NCBI GenBank assembly: GCA_963978895.1
Contig: OZ022246.1
Span: 26,045,859-26,109,858, forward strand
Source: Erpobdella octoculata
Lineage: Eukaryota > Annelida > Clitellata > Hirudinida > Erpobdellidae
DNA length: 64,000 nucleotides
Direction: 5' to 3'
Below the pieces are notes generated by a model that saw only the letters and a program-made list of their open reading frames with translations, did no database searches and had not been told where the DNA came from. Below, in pieces: positions 1-43,200 of this stretch. A program made the position numbers and the translations under genes. Within the stretch, counting starts at the first letter, position 1; the number at the start of each line of letters is the position of its first letter.

Positions 1-61
1 AAAAAAAATTTTGAAATCCGTCACAAAATGAGCGGAGCGGAGCGGGTGAGCGAGCGGGAAC

Positions 62-297
<236 letters not shown>

Positions 298-394
298 TAA
301 AGTTCAAAACTATTTCCTTTAAAACATCGTCATAAATTGAAAATTGGCTGAAAAATTACAATTTCAAATTTCAAATTTTTCTATCGAATTAATT

Positions 395-1060
395 ATGCCA
401 CCTAAACGAAAAGCTATTGGTCAACTTACGCTCCAAGCAAGAAAGAAAAAGGCATTACGAAGTTCAGAAACAGAAGAACAGCGGGAAGCAAGACTTGAAA
501 GCCTTCGATTATACAATGCTCAAAAAAAAGAAAGCCTTCGATTAAACGCTGCTCAATACCGTTCATCTGAAACAGCTGAGCAACGGGAAGCAAGACTGGA
601 AAGCCTTCGATTAAACGCTGCTCAATACCGTTCATCTGAAACAGCTGAGCAACGGGAAGCAAGACTGGAAAGCCTTCGATTAAACGCTGCTCAATACCGT
701 TCATCTGAAACAGCTGAGCAACGGGAAGCAAGACTGGAAAGCCTTCGATTAAACGCTGCTCAATACCGTTCATCTGAAACAGCTGAGCAACGGGAAGCAA
801 AACTGGAAACAATAAGAGTAAGCAATGCTCAATCCAGACAAACACTACGTGACCGGGAACGGGAGAGCAAGCGTGAGCGGGAACGGGAAAGCAACCGGGA
901 ACGGGAAAGCGACCGGGAACGGGAAAGCAACCGGGAACATGAAAGCGACCGGGAACGGGAAAGCGACCGGGAAAGCGGAAAGCGACCGGGAACGCGGAAA
1001 GCGACTGGAATTGGGAGAGCAAGCTTGGAAGGAAACGCGAGCAAGAGAGAAAATCGATAA
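395..1060 (+). pseudogene. Degenerate Arg/Glu-rich repeat ORF, possibly transposon-derived
   Basis: From ATG 395 a frame reads MPPKRKAIGQ and then a 23-residue unit based on RSSETAEQREARLESLRLN, repeated several times nearly without change, then short DRERES units. Proteins with SET-EQR-ARL repeats of this kind are often seen beside Helitron or PIF1-helicase type transposon genes in invertebrates, but no transposase or helicase sequence is visible here. The pattern of RERES units continues past the stop at 1060 in another frame (to about 1250), which shows an indel within the array. It lies in the intron after the last visible DDR exon. I treat it as a decayed element fragment. Confidence 0.4.
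529..806 (+). repeat. 69-bp tandem repeat, four copies
   Basis: Copies starting near 530, 599, 668 and 737 are virtually identical at the base level (GAAAGCCTTCGATTAAACGC at each start). A partial older unit precedes them at 497. Identity this high implies recent expansion or gene conversion. Confidence 0.9.
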
Positions 1061-1250
1061 CAAAACTTCTGAGCGGGAAAGCGACCGGGAGCTGGAAAGC
1101 GACCAGGAGCTGGAAAGCGACCAGGAGCTGGAAAGCGACCAGGAGCTGGAAAGCGACCAGGAGCTGGAAAGCGACCAGGAGCTGGAAATCGACCGAGAGC
1201 GGAAAAGCGACCGGGAACGCGACGAAAACGGGAAAGTGGAGAAGGAAACG
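840..1250 (+). repeat. 18-bp minisatellite GACCGGGAACGGGAAAGC and variants
   Basis: Two blocks of the same 18-bp unit, the first with GGGAACGGGAAAGC variants (about 850-1000), the second with CAGGAGCTGGAAAGCGAC (about 1080-1200). They code repeated DRERES or ESDQEL hexapeptides depending on frame. Confidence 0.85.
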
Positions 1251-1361
1251 GGAGCGAGAGAGACAAACATTAGAAAAACCTCTAAAAACCCCGGGCAACG
1301 CCGGGTAACCCCGCTAGTATATTATATATATACAAATTTAATAACAAATAATAATTAGTAC

Positions 1362-29896
<28,535 letters not shown>

Positions 29897-30349
29897 TGCA
29901 TCTGACCAGGTTGTACTAAGGAAACAAGAACAAAATGGGAAAAGTGGTGGAAATGTCCAGAAAAGGGATGACCGTATATGGCAAGCCATTTGCTGTTTGT
30001 CATTGAGATGATGATGATGATGATGATAATTCTGGATTATGAATGCCAAGTGCGACTTAAGGAGATGATGACGATGATGGAGATGATGATGATGAGGAGG
30101 ATAATTTGGTTGGTTTTCTTGGTGAAGACATTTTCTTGACAGCGTCGCCATCGTCAAGGGTCACGAAAGGTCAGACTTCCGCACACCTGTTAGAAAACAC
30201 CTTGCATTCAATTTCCAATTTGAAAACCGAATGCACGAAATGAACTTCCGGCTAACCCGCTGGCGGTGATGATGATGATGATGATGACAAAATATCAATC
30301 TTACACAGTTTTTTTCACCTTATCTTTCTCCCCTATCTCCGCTCTTTCT

Positions 30350-30393
<44 letters not shown>

Positions 30394-30619
30394 ACCTTTC
30401 TCTATTTTTTCTCTCTCTTTATCTCTTTTATTCTCTCTCTTTCTATCTCTCTCTATTTTTCTCTCTCTCTTTATCTCTTTTATTCTCTCTATTTTTCTCT
30501 CTCTTTTTCTCTTTTATTTTCTTCCTTGGCTGACTTCCTTTCTTAGATATTCTACAACCCTTTGAGCTAATCCTTTCTTTTTGTTTACTTTGAATGACTG
30601 CTATTTTTTCGGGAGTCAT

Positions 30620-31065
30620 AAGATCTCAGAGACATAAGATCTCGAAGACATAAGATCTCCGAGATACAAGATCTCAGAGACACAAGATCTCAGAGACATA
30701 AGATCTCGAAGACATAAGATCTCCGAGACACAAGATCTCAGAGACACAAGATCTCAGAGACATAAGATCTCGAATACATAAGATCTCAGAGACACAATAT
30801 CTCAGAGACACAAGATCTCAGAGACATAAGATCTCGAAGACATAAGATCTCAGAGACATAAGATCTCAGAGACACAAGATCTCAGAGACATAAGATCTCG
30901 AAGACATAAGATCTCAGAGACACAAGATCTCAGAGACACATGATCTCAGAGACACATGATCTCAGAGACACATGATCTCAGAGACACAAGATCTCAGAGA
31001 CACAAGATCTCAGAAACATAAGGTCACGAAGACATAAGATCTCAGATACATAAGATCTCATAACA
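30620..31065. repeat. 16-bp minisatellite around AGATCTC, about 28 copies
   Basis: Units ATAAGATCTCGAAGAC, ACAAGATCTCAGAGAC and close variants with constant 16-bp spacing. Almost every unit keeps AGATCTC. There are no spacers between units, so it is not a CRISPR array. Confidence 0.95.
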
Positions 31066-31846
31066 TCTGCTGCACCTGTGAAAATTCACGTCTGCGTGGA
31101 TAAAATAAAGAAAAAGCTGGTGGTGAAAAAAAGATTGGTTTATTATTACTTAATGGAAATAGGACTTCAGTGATTGAAACATTTTGTAAAAACAAAAAAA
31201 ATAATTACAGTTTATTTAGAATTTGATCAGCTGAAAGAATTATTATGACCCGTTAAAAAATGTTTAAGCCGGCAATAAACAAGTGAATCAAAAAACAAAG
31301 TTTTTTTTTAAAAACACACATTTATATAATCGATTGTGTAAGCCACATTCTGTTACATAAAAAACGAGCATATTAGCATAGACAATAAATAGTTTGTCGA
31401 AAATATCACAAATAATTATATTATTTAATTAAATTGTGTCCAATCGATCCGAAAATTTGATAGAATGCATTGTTAATCAGTTCGGAGGAATGTTTAAATG
31501 TTTAAATCTCTAGTTCATCGGGAAGTTAGTTTAAAATCGATTGCAAATTTTGACTACAGGTCGACAGACAAAGAAATCAAGTTAAGTAAAAATGTGTAAA
31601 AAAAAGAGTAAGAGTGAAAAAAAGAAAAAATAACAAAATTAGAAAGAAAAAAAAGAGAAAAAGAAAGAGAAAGAGAACAAAAAAGAAAAACCAAAAGAAA
31701 AGAAAAGAAATATGACGCAACTACGAGTAAAAAATACAAATTATTAAAATATTAAAAAAAACAAATTCCGTTTTTAAAAGGTTCTCAAGAGATACAATTT
31801 AAATTACGTGAAAAACGAAACCCAAAGAAAAAAATATGAAAACACC

Positions 31847-33480
31847 TGCGCATGCGCATAGAAACAAAATTATTTAAGAAGCAGCAAAATGGAAAAATTA
31901 CATAAAAGATTGTAGATAAAAAAGTGCAGAAAGAGAAAGAAAAAAAGAGAGATAAAGTGAAAAATAAAAAAATAAAAACAGAGCAAGAAAGAGAGAAAGA
32001 ATGAGGGAGTGGGATAGAGAAAAAAGAAAAAAGGGAGGGGAAAAGAGATAAAAAGAGGAAGATATTCTTAAAAGAATAATCTTCACCGATGACACAAAAG
32101 GTTGATGGATGTGTGGCAAGCAACGAATGTTTGCCATGACGACGATTTCGTGCGCTACAAGATGGCGCCAGAATGTGGCGCAACAAACATTTAAAGCGCT
32201 AAAATTATGGCGGAGATATTCAAAATGGCCGAAATATTTAAGTTGAAGAAAACAACGTTTCCCCGGATGATAAGGATGTTTTTAATGTGAATAAAATTAT
32301 TTGGTATATTTCTGAAAATATTCATAATTTAAAACATCAAACATTCGAAGTAACTTAAATTATTGAGCAGAAAATAAAGTTATTAAAATGGTGTAGAATC
32401 GATTCATATTGGAATGTAAGATGATGAAAAATTGTTTTCAAATGTTGAAAATGGCCAGAAACTACTATAACGATAACAAGTCAACAAAGTCGTCAGAAAT
32501 TCTGTCAACAAGTTAAATCTTCTTTGGCCCGAGGTAAAACTCTTTGAAAGAATGAAGTACAGAAAATGAGAAGATGATGAAGCCAAACTGAAGAATAAAT
32601 AAACAAGAAATTGCATTGCTCGGTAATAATTGGAAATGTATTGAATAATACATTGCTGGCGTGCATTTGTCGCAAATGAGTAAATCCAAGATGGCTGAAG
32701 GCGGATTTTTTTCTTCTGCGTCTTCAAAAATGGCAGCTTAGTCGCGCATCAGGCGATTTGCTTTCGTAAGAAGAATGCATGAAATTTTTAATTAATCTAA
32801 GAGTTTTAGTTTAATTTAGAGAAAAAACAGTGCTAAATTTTGGTTTTAAATTATTTATGAAAAAAAAACCTGCTAGGTTTTCAAGAAAAAAAATCTTTAA
32901 ATGGTGACTGGAAATGAAGAAAAACAATATGGCGTCGGCATGGGATGTGCACGACAGAATAAAAAGAAGAAAACCTTTTCAACTAAAAATATAAATAAAT
33001 AAATGAATGAAAGTAAAAAATTTGACAGGTTTCGCCGACGAAGAGAAAAAATGGCAAACGGAAGCGTCGAAAAAATGCTTTAGAAGCCATTTTCAGAAAA
33101 GACAATAAATATTTAAAGATCTCGCGTCAAAGGTGAGAAATTAAACAAAATAGTTTTGTAAAATAGGAATTTTTTTAATAAAACTCTAAAACACTAGAAG
33201 AGTATTTCTTTTTTGTTTGGAAACGTGTTATGGGAGGTACCAATATGGTAGCATATGAAAAAAACACAAAGAAAGAAAAAAGAAAAGAAAGAAAAAGAGA
33301 GAAAAAAATAGGAAAAATTAATAAAAAATAGAAAATAGAAAGCAAAAAAATGGTAAACAAACATGGCGTCCGGAACTGACAACACCCAAAATACCGTCGG
33401 TCAGACGTCTTCCGGCTTACGCTGTTCGGTGATTTTTACCCGCGAATGAGGACTTCCGGTTCCCATTTTTCATGCGCAAA
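31847..33480. promoter_or_regulatory. Promoter-like region: NRF1, YY1 and ETS motifs
   Basis: TGCGCATGCGCA at 31847-31858. ATGGC words in A-rich context recur at 32159-32169 (AAGATGGCGCC), 32222, 32688, 32727, 32925, 33047 and 33359. CTTCCGG occurs near 33410 and 33454. This mixture is typical of TATA-less animal promoters. It is a candidate for the DDR promoter, 2-3.5 kb upstream of the signal exon, but no transcription start can be read. Confidence 0.35.
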
Positions 33481-35585
33481 ACCAAAGATAATGAATTGTT
33501 TTTTCTTCCCTGAGTAATTTTTTTTTACTTTCACCGACGATATATTTATTTACTATAAAAGAAAGCTATTTTATCATTATTTTCTAAAGAAAAGGTAATA
33601 ATTAATAATTTAAAGTTTTAATTAATCATCAACTTAAAACGTAAGAAATGTTTCGTTTTGTTGTTTTGTCTTTCTTTTGTTCTACAAAATACTTTAAGTA
33701 GAATTCTTAATTCTTCTTTTATAACAATAATTTTTAAAAACTTCAAATAAAAAATGGAAAAAAATATACAAGTGAAAAAAAGAAAGAAACAAAGGAAGAG
33801 AAAGTGAAATGGGAGAAGAAAATGAAAAAGAAAGAGAAAAAAGAGATACATCTAGAGAAAGAGAAAAAAAGAGAGAGAGGATGGAATATCTAAACATGTC
33901 TTTAGTTTCGTCATAAAAAAGACGGATATTCGTAATATAGTGCCGACACTTAAGTGACTTCAAGTCAGTTATTGCCTCGTATATTTTTTTAAATCTTTCT
34001 CATTCTCTTACTTTTTCTCTCTCACTTTTTCACTCTTTTTTTCTCTCATATATATTTTTAAAAAATTTTCTCTTTTTTATAATTTTTTTCTCTCTCATCT
34101 TATATTTGTTCCTTTGTCTCTCTTTTTTGCTTTCTCTGACTTTATATTTTTTTTATTGTTTATTTTATATTTGTTTAAATCTCTCTTTATTTTTTTCTTT
34201 TTATATCTGTTTTTTTATATATATTTTTCAAGTTTTGCTTCATTATTTTGTTTTTTATCATTTTAAAAACTTATTTCTCATCATCGAGATCATTATCATC
34301 ATTAATACCACCATCATCGTCGTCATCACCACCATTATTATTATCGTCATCATTATCACCACCATCATCATCGTCATTATCATCATCATCATCATCATTA
34401 CCGTAATTAACGTTCTTTTGTTTCCTACATTTTCCTTTTCATAGAATTTTCATGAACTTGTTTTGTTTTGTTTTAACTTCTAACTCAATTTCACGTCCAA
34501 ACAATTTGTAAATTGCTTGTCACCAACGTCATACGGTTGACTTGCACTCTTCAAATACACAAACAACAAAAAAATAAAAAAATAAATAAAATTATAAAAT
34601 ACTTTTTTAAACATCTATATCTACTACACTGATGATTATAATAATAATAATAATAATAATAGTAATAACAATAATAACAATAACATGATGATATCCGTGT
34701 AATAATAAAAAGCAAAAGTGTAGATGATTATAATTGAGAACTCCACAAAAACGTCCTTTGTTACCATGTCAACCAGCAGTTTTTGCAATGACAAATTATG
34801 TTTTTACTTTCTTTTTGACATTTGTTTTTTTTTAGAAATCTATTCTGACATTTTACATTTCAAATTTTTTGAGTTCAGCTTGTTTTCTTTTTTTTCTCTT
34901 TTTTTACTTTCTCTCTCTCTCTTTTGCATTTTTTTCTTTGGTCTCATTGGGTACATTCATCTGAACGTTATGAATGTATGTAGGTGGATTGCTGGTGATA
35001 AGAGAAAATATCTAAAGTGTAGAGGCGGAGAAATGGAAAAAATTCTGTAAGATTAGGAAATATTTTTGTTCTTTTAGGTTTTATCTTGTTCATTCTTTCT
35101 CTCATTCTTTTTATTTCATTTTTTTCTCACTCACAAAACACATAAAAACACATACACATACAACACGCAAACATTCAATCACATACGCATTCAAGCACAT
35201 ACGCATACAAGCACATACACATACAATCACATAAGCATACAAGCACATACAAATACAAGCACGTGAGCATATAAACACATACACATACAAGCACGTGAGC
35301 ATATAAACACATACACATACAAGCACACACACATACATTTTTACAACTAGCAAAAAAATATGCCGAAATTAGAAGCAGCTTTAAAAAAATTATTTGGGTC
35401 AAGATAAAATTGCAATTGAGTGGATCTGAAAAAAAAAGATTTTGTTTAAATAAACAACTAAACTTAAATAAACTGTGAAAACAAAAACTACAACATTACC
35501 CAGCCAAAATAAACAACAACTTAAACGATCGCTGACAACAACAACATTGAAAGCAAAACGAAACTTATGGAGTGGTCTTAAAAAG

Positions 35586-35595
35586 GAATAACATA

Positions 35596-35685
<90 letters not shown>

Positions 35686-35690
35686 CACTA
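35586..35690. repeat. (CTA)n microsatellite
   Basis: About 34 CTA copies, the reverse strand of the GTA family found at 25.1 and 37 kb. CAACAA-rich sequence follows to 35815. An ACATAC/AAGC 18-22-bp minisatellite precedes it at 35145-35335. Confidence 0.95.
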
Positions 35691-35915
35691 CAATTAATAC
35701 AACAACAACATCAACAACATTACCAATATTAAAATGTGATATTTTTTCACAACAGCAAAATTGAACAACCAGCAACAACAAGCAGCAACAGGAACAACAG
35801 CAACAGAAACGTCTCAGTAGAAAGGTTTAAAGTGATTTGTTGTTGCTATAAAAATAAACGGACAAATAAAATTTCAAGTTTATTTGCACGTTTTCCTTTC
35901 TGATTTTCCTTTCTC

Positions 35916-35920
<5 letters not shown>

Positions 35921-35988
<68 letters not shown>
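35921..35988. repeat. (CT)n dinucleotide tract
   Basis: About 33 pure CT copies in a longer pyrimidine tract. Confidence 0.95.
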
Positions 35989-35991
<3 letters not shown>

Positions 35992-36993
35992 TTCTCTTTT
36001 TCTGTATCACACACTTATTAAATTCACTATCTCAATTTATTTTTTTCTCTCTTTCTTTCTCTCTCAATTTGTTTTTTCATTCTTGGAATATGTTTATCTA
36101 TCTACGCCATAAGTCAAGATATCTGTTCTTCTTTTTCTTTTTGTTTGTCACTTGCTGAGTCACCCGGTTTTACCCGGTTTTTTTAAATTTCTTCAAAAAT
36201 TAAAAAATTAATCTTTTGTTGTCTAGAGTTTTTTTTTGCAAAATATGTTCACCACAGCAGTTTCCATGCAACTCCGTTCATTGGTTCTGGAGTTAATAGA
36301 GAACAAACACCACCCGATTGCGCTTTATATATATTAAATTATCAAAGTTAAACAAAAATTAAAGTTGCATGAAATAATTAATTATCTAAAATAATTATTT
36401 TTTAAATAACTGAAAAACAAAAATTTTATAAAATTAAAAAAATTAAAATCGGAATGGAGTTTCTTACCTTTAAAAAAATGAGTTTCATTAGTAGAAGCAG
36501 GTAGAAGAATTGTCCGTATCATGATGATGATGGTGCTCTTCACAATACCATCTATTAATCATTCATAGTCAGAAACCTTCTTAATTAAATCTGTTTATCT
36601 ACTACGTATGAATAAATAAATAAATTACGTTTTTTTCTAATGTTATGAAAAAATAAGATTATTTTAGATTAAAAAATTAGCAAATTTCATCGGTAGAGAG
36701 CGAAAATTCAAATCTTCGAATTGTTGAATCTTTGACAGACGACTTGCCGAGAATCTCGCTTGCCTTTCAATTGCTATTCATTCTCATTTTTATGTTTTCT
36801 TTCTCTCTCTCTCATTTTTGCTCTTCTCTTTTTTCTCCTCTCTTTCTCTCTCTCTCTTTTCTCACTCTCTCTCCCCTCTCCTCTCCAGGTTTTTCTTCTT
36901 TTTCATGAGAGGCACCGAGCATTCCATGCAACGAGTGGCATACAATGGCACCGATGTAATGTTGTTCTACTAGTGTTAGCAGTAAGTACAGTG

Positions 36994-38105
<1,112 letters not shown>

Positions 38106-38463
38106 TATGTTGTTACGTGCTTGTGTCTTGCTCGTGTTGACGTGAGTGCTTTGTCATTTGTAACAGTTATGATGTCAGTTGCTTTCTTATATTTTTTTTG
38201 AATTAATTTTATTTCATTTCATGATTTTGAATGTTTTTTCTTTTACTTTATTTTCTTCTTGCATCTTTTTTACTCTTTTTTCACTCATTCATTCATTTTT
38301 TCTTTCTTTCTATCCCCCTTCCTCTCTCTTTCTCCCCTTTTTCACGATATGTTCTTGTTATTCCCTCGTAAATATGGATTAAAATCTAAATAATTTTAAT
38401 CACACCACGGTCGATTACATCGAAGTAAACGGTCGGTAATAGTAATAGTCACGTTATTGATAG

Positions 38464-38485
38464 TGATGATGATGATGACGATGAT

Positions 38486-38529
<44 letters not shown>

Positions 38530-38536
38530 CGATTAT
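38464..38536. repeat. (GATGAC)n and GATG tract
   Basis: GATGAT units then six GATGAC units. TTG-rich sequence follows to 38660. Confidence 0.9.
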
Positions 38537-40282
38537 GATGATGATTGTGATGTTATTGTTATTATCATCGTTACTGTTATTACTATCATGATTATTATTG
38601 TTGTTGTTGATGTTGATGTTATTGTTGTTGTTGTTTTTGTTATTGTTGTTGTTATCTTTACTATTGCAGTCGTTGTTGCGTTAGTAGCACATTCGAGCGT
38701 TTTTTCCGTTTCTACGACCAATTCGTTTTTCCGTCATTAAGTCAATTTTCCATTCTCCAGGAGGAGGTAGTATTGTTTTCTTAATAGACCATTAAACTTC
38801 GGTTTATGTCGGCTCTAAAATGCTACTTTGGACCGGTGGAAGAAAAGCGTTCTAAAAGAAAGCAAGTAAGAATTGAGAGGAAACGGATGAGTGAAATAAT
38901 ATGAACGTGAAGAAGAAGAAAAATAAATGAAAACAAAATATATAAATATTTTTAAAACAAATTTTTAGAAATAAAGTTTATTATTTTCAAGTATATACTT
39001 TCATACAGTAGGCATGAACAAAATTAAAAAAAAATATTCATAAATAAAAATATTGTGTTATATTACAACGAGTAAAAATATAAAAAAACTGGAAAATATA
39101 AAAACAGATTAAAAAACAGAAACAAATGAAACAAAACTCTATTAAAACAAAAGACACAAGAAAAATATGAATAAAAACGAAATAAAAAGTTAAAAAAGAA
39201 TAAAACAGGAAAAAAACAAAATTAAGTAAAAAAAACTTCAAAATAAGATAAATGAACAAAAAACAAACCAACAGAAGACAACAAAGAAGTGACGAGACAG
39301 AAAAAAAAAGTGTCACCAGACCCAGAAAGTACTTACTTAATTGGCACAGGCGAACACATAAAACCGCTAGCCGAATGACCAGGAGGCATGAAATTTGAAA
39401 AGTTACGACTTGGAAGGTTATAAATTTCTGAAGGTCACGCCATTTGTCTCTTCGTGAACGCCACAACAGCACTATGTGTGTTGGGTTTTTTTCTTCTTCT
39501 TCTCGTCATTTTGAAAGATGCAGTGTGGTGTTCGCGTGAAAAATGACTATAATGCGTTTTAAAAAAAAAACTGAAAAAAAACTCTGTGATGAAAACAGTG
39601 AAATTCTAATTGGAAATACATTTTATATATTATAAGCCTGGCAACAATCAATCAATCGATCAATACAGATTATCCCATTCAAAGTTCAGTGATACTTATA
39701 TTATAAAAAAAAAGATATTTGTTTATTTTTGATAACGTGAACTACTATGCGATGAGCAGAAATCGATTTTGTATTTTAACGGGTTTGTACAGAATTCTTT
39801 TCCACCTGTTCCATTTATCATTGTTTTTAAACTTATTTATTAGCGATTGAAGTTGTTTGAAATTTTCAAAATATTTATTTATTGTTTATCAAAATAAATT
39901 ATCAAGTTGTATTCTTATGACAAGTTACTATCAATAGGATGCATCAAATGCTTAGAACCTAGGTTAACTTTTAGGAAACAAAATATTTGTATGTACACAT
40001 CGCTATTTTCTGATTTTTTTCGTGCCGTATGTTGAATATTTTAAATCAACTGACTTTCCATGGCGTCAATTTTTTAAAACATTTATTTTCTTATCTGAAT
40101 TGAGGCAGTGTTGATTTATATATTCATTTCTAAGAGAACAATTAACATTCATTATTCGTTCGTTAATATATTATAACTGATTAAAACAGTTATATTTATA
40201 ATTAATTATATTATAATATAACTTAATAATCAGTTAATTCGTTGGTACCTTATTTTGGAGCTCAGCTCACCCAGACCCAAAC

Positions 40283-43200
40283 ATGACATCGGACAACTTT
40301 GTCATTGCTCTTGATGCCGATTTATTGAAACCTCGAAGTATATCTTTGTGGAGAGTTAGTGGTGATTAGATTAGTTAATGAGTTAACAGTTAATGTAAAT
40401 GTAATGTTCAAGAAATTGTAGAGCAAGCATTGCACACATTAGTTATTAATAGACTAGAAAAACAGTTTACAAATTAAATTTTTTGCTTGTTAATTGTGCT
40501 GTGGTCCAGGTGATCATAGTTATAATAAGCCATTAAAATGTTTTTTAATCAATTTATTACATTTAAAAAAATTAAGTTAAATTACTCATTTAGAGATTTT
40601 AATCAATTTTCAGCGATGGAAAAGACTGTCGAGCGTGGAGAGAAGTCTTCTTGTTATTTTTCTTCTCGGTCTAATCCTCTTCGTCTATAAAACTCTCCAC
40701 CAAAATCTCGACGATGAATTTCGCTCGTTTGGTTACCGCGGTAGTTTGGATGACAAAGCAAATGACCACGACGGGGACGGTAAAATTGCAACGCCGAAAG
40801 TATTTTTGCCCGATGGTAATTTTTATGTTTTTAACGTCGCTACTTTTATGAATAAATTTCATTTTTTTATAATTTATTGTTTTAATTTTTTAATCTGGTA
40901 ATAGATCTAGGCCTGCATGAAATTCAGCTTGATCATCCTATTTCTCAACCGTCGGGAAAATTCAAGAGGACAAGGGTATGTGTATCGGTTTTCTTAATTT
41001 AAGCTTGTCTGACTTGTGCTATTATAATTTTAATATTTTTTAAACAAATTTAATTATTCTATGCTAAGCTACATCTGAAAGTTCTTTTTATGCTGAAAAC
41101 TAAATTTTAACGTGCATTTTGGAGCAAAGTTTCATCTGGACGTGTTTCCTGATTTGCTTTTTAATAACATACTTAAGAAATGTGTGCACAGCTGCTCTAT
41201 CGACATGGCCAGCAAAAAAAAATGTAGCATGCATAATTGTATATTTTTTAATACACCAGGGCTGGGGGCCCAAGTCCCCGTACCCTTCCCTCGGGCCGAC
41301 AAACGAACGGTCCAGGGCCGTGGTCGAGGCTTTCAAACATTCGTGGCGAGCCTACAAAAAGTACGCTTGGGGCAAGGACGAACTTCTTCCGATTTCAAAG
41401 AGTCATTCGAGGTGGTTTGGATTGGGTCTGACTCTTGTTGATGCTCTGGACACCATGTATCTTATGGGACTCGAAGAAGGTAACAAATGAGTTATTAAAA
41501 AAATTAGTTTTGGCTGATTAATTGCTTAATAAGCTGATGTAATTTTATATTTATCTTGTTAAACGTGATTTATTAATACTATCTGATCAGTGATAAGTAT
41601 CAGTTTGTTGATTGTTTAGTTCGTTTATATTGCTTGAATGTAAGAATTGGTTGATTGGTTCTACTTTTTTTTTATTAAACATCAATGCTTTTTTGTCTTT
41701 TAAACATTGAACAGCAATTATGCAGATCTGCAATTAAGGGTTGTGAGACTTGAAATAAAACTATACGAGCACTTGTTTGAACTGGTTGTAAAATATCTTC
41801 TTTCTTTTCTTTTTTTTTTATTTATTGTATTTATTTATTTATATTTTTGCATTAGAATTCAAAGAATCGAGAAACTGGGTGGCGCAGAATTTGACTTTCG
41901 ACTCAAACTCCGACGTGAACCTCTTCGAGTGCACGATCAGAATTCTCGGAGGCTTGCTCAGTGCCTACCACCTCTCCGCTGACGGAGTATTCCTAGAAAA
42001 AGCTGTGAGTAGTCTAATTTGTTGACGATTTCATGTTTCATGTGAAATTGCATTAAAACTTTAATATCTGATCATCCAATAAATTGAATTCTAGTTTTTA
42101 AAGCTTTATGAAATCGTAGTTGTGGTAGTGTTTATATTACCGTGTCATTGGTTGAAATGCCTGTTCACCTGGAATGTTATTATTGGTTGGGAGTTTTTTG
42201 TTTACATGTTGAGGTGATTTCTGATTGGTCGATGATTATGATGCTTGTTTTTTTATATCAAACAAGTAAGCAGGATAAATTTATTTAAAATATTTATTGT
42301 ATAATTAAAATTTTCTTCTAATGATAATTCTTTTTCTTTTTTACAGAAACAACTCGGGGAGAAGTTGATGCCGGCTTTTACGTCCAACTCCCCGATACCT
42401 TTTTCAGACGTTCGTCTATCGAACGGGGTGGCTCACAACCCTAGTTGGGGGTCTGACAGCACCACTTCTGAAGTTTCGTCGATCCAGCTTGAGTTCAACG
42501 ACCTTTCCTTTCTTACCGGAGACAGAAAGTTCAAGGTTATATTTTGTTTTGCCGAGTTTATCGGTTAATTTAGTTTGATATAGCTGTGTCAGTTATTGTT
42601 TGAACATTGTCTTAATAATTTAATATTGTATTAAATAAATCATTTGGTTGCATATAAATTTATGCATTGATAAAGTGTGCGTTTTAATAAAATTTCATAA
42701 CAACGATTGATAGATTAAATAATCCAAATTACCATTAAATTGTAGTTACTCCATCCTAACTAGCATTTCCATTTTCAGGCCGCTGTCGCGCGAGTGTCGG
42801 AGCACCTGCACAGCCTGTCGAAGCGCCAAGGTCTTGTTCCGATATTCGTGAACGCCAACACTGGTCAGTTCAGGCATTCTGCTACCGTAACGCTTGGAGC
42901 CAGAGGAGATAGTTATTATGAATATCTTCTTAAGATATGGCTTCAGACTGGTAACACCATGTAAGTTTTGTATTTGTTTGTTTGTTTTTTAGCAAGAGGT
43001 GTCTGTGTTTAGGTTTGTGAATGATCGTGTTGTGTAATTCGTTTCATTCTTGTCCTGTTGTATCGGTCTTGTTTCCTGTTTTTGTTGTTGTGATAATGAA
43101 GTTGTTGTGCCCTGTTAACACCATTGTCAAGGAAGAAAAACCCTGTGTGCTTCATGTGAAATTGCAATAAAACTTTAATATCTGATCATCAAATAAATTG

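Noticed and set aside
30620..31065. CRISPR-like regular repeat
   Set aside because: Units are contiguous 16-mers without unique spacers, in an animal genome; it is a minisatellite.
39038..39472. 144-codon minus-strand frame rich in Phe and Leu
   Set aside because: AT-rich sequence read as hydrophobic codons; no recognised membrane family and no splice context.
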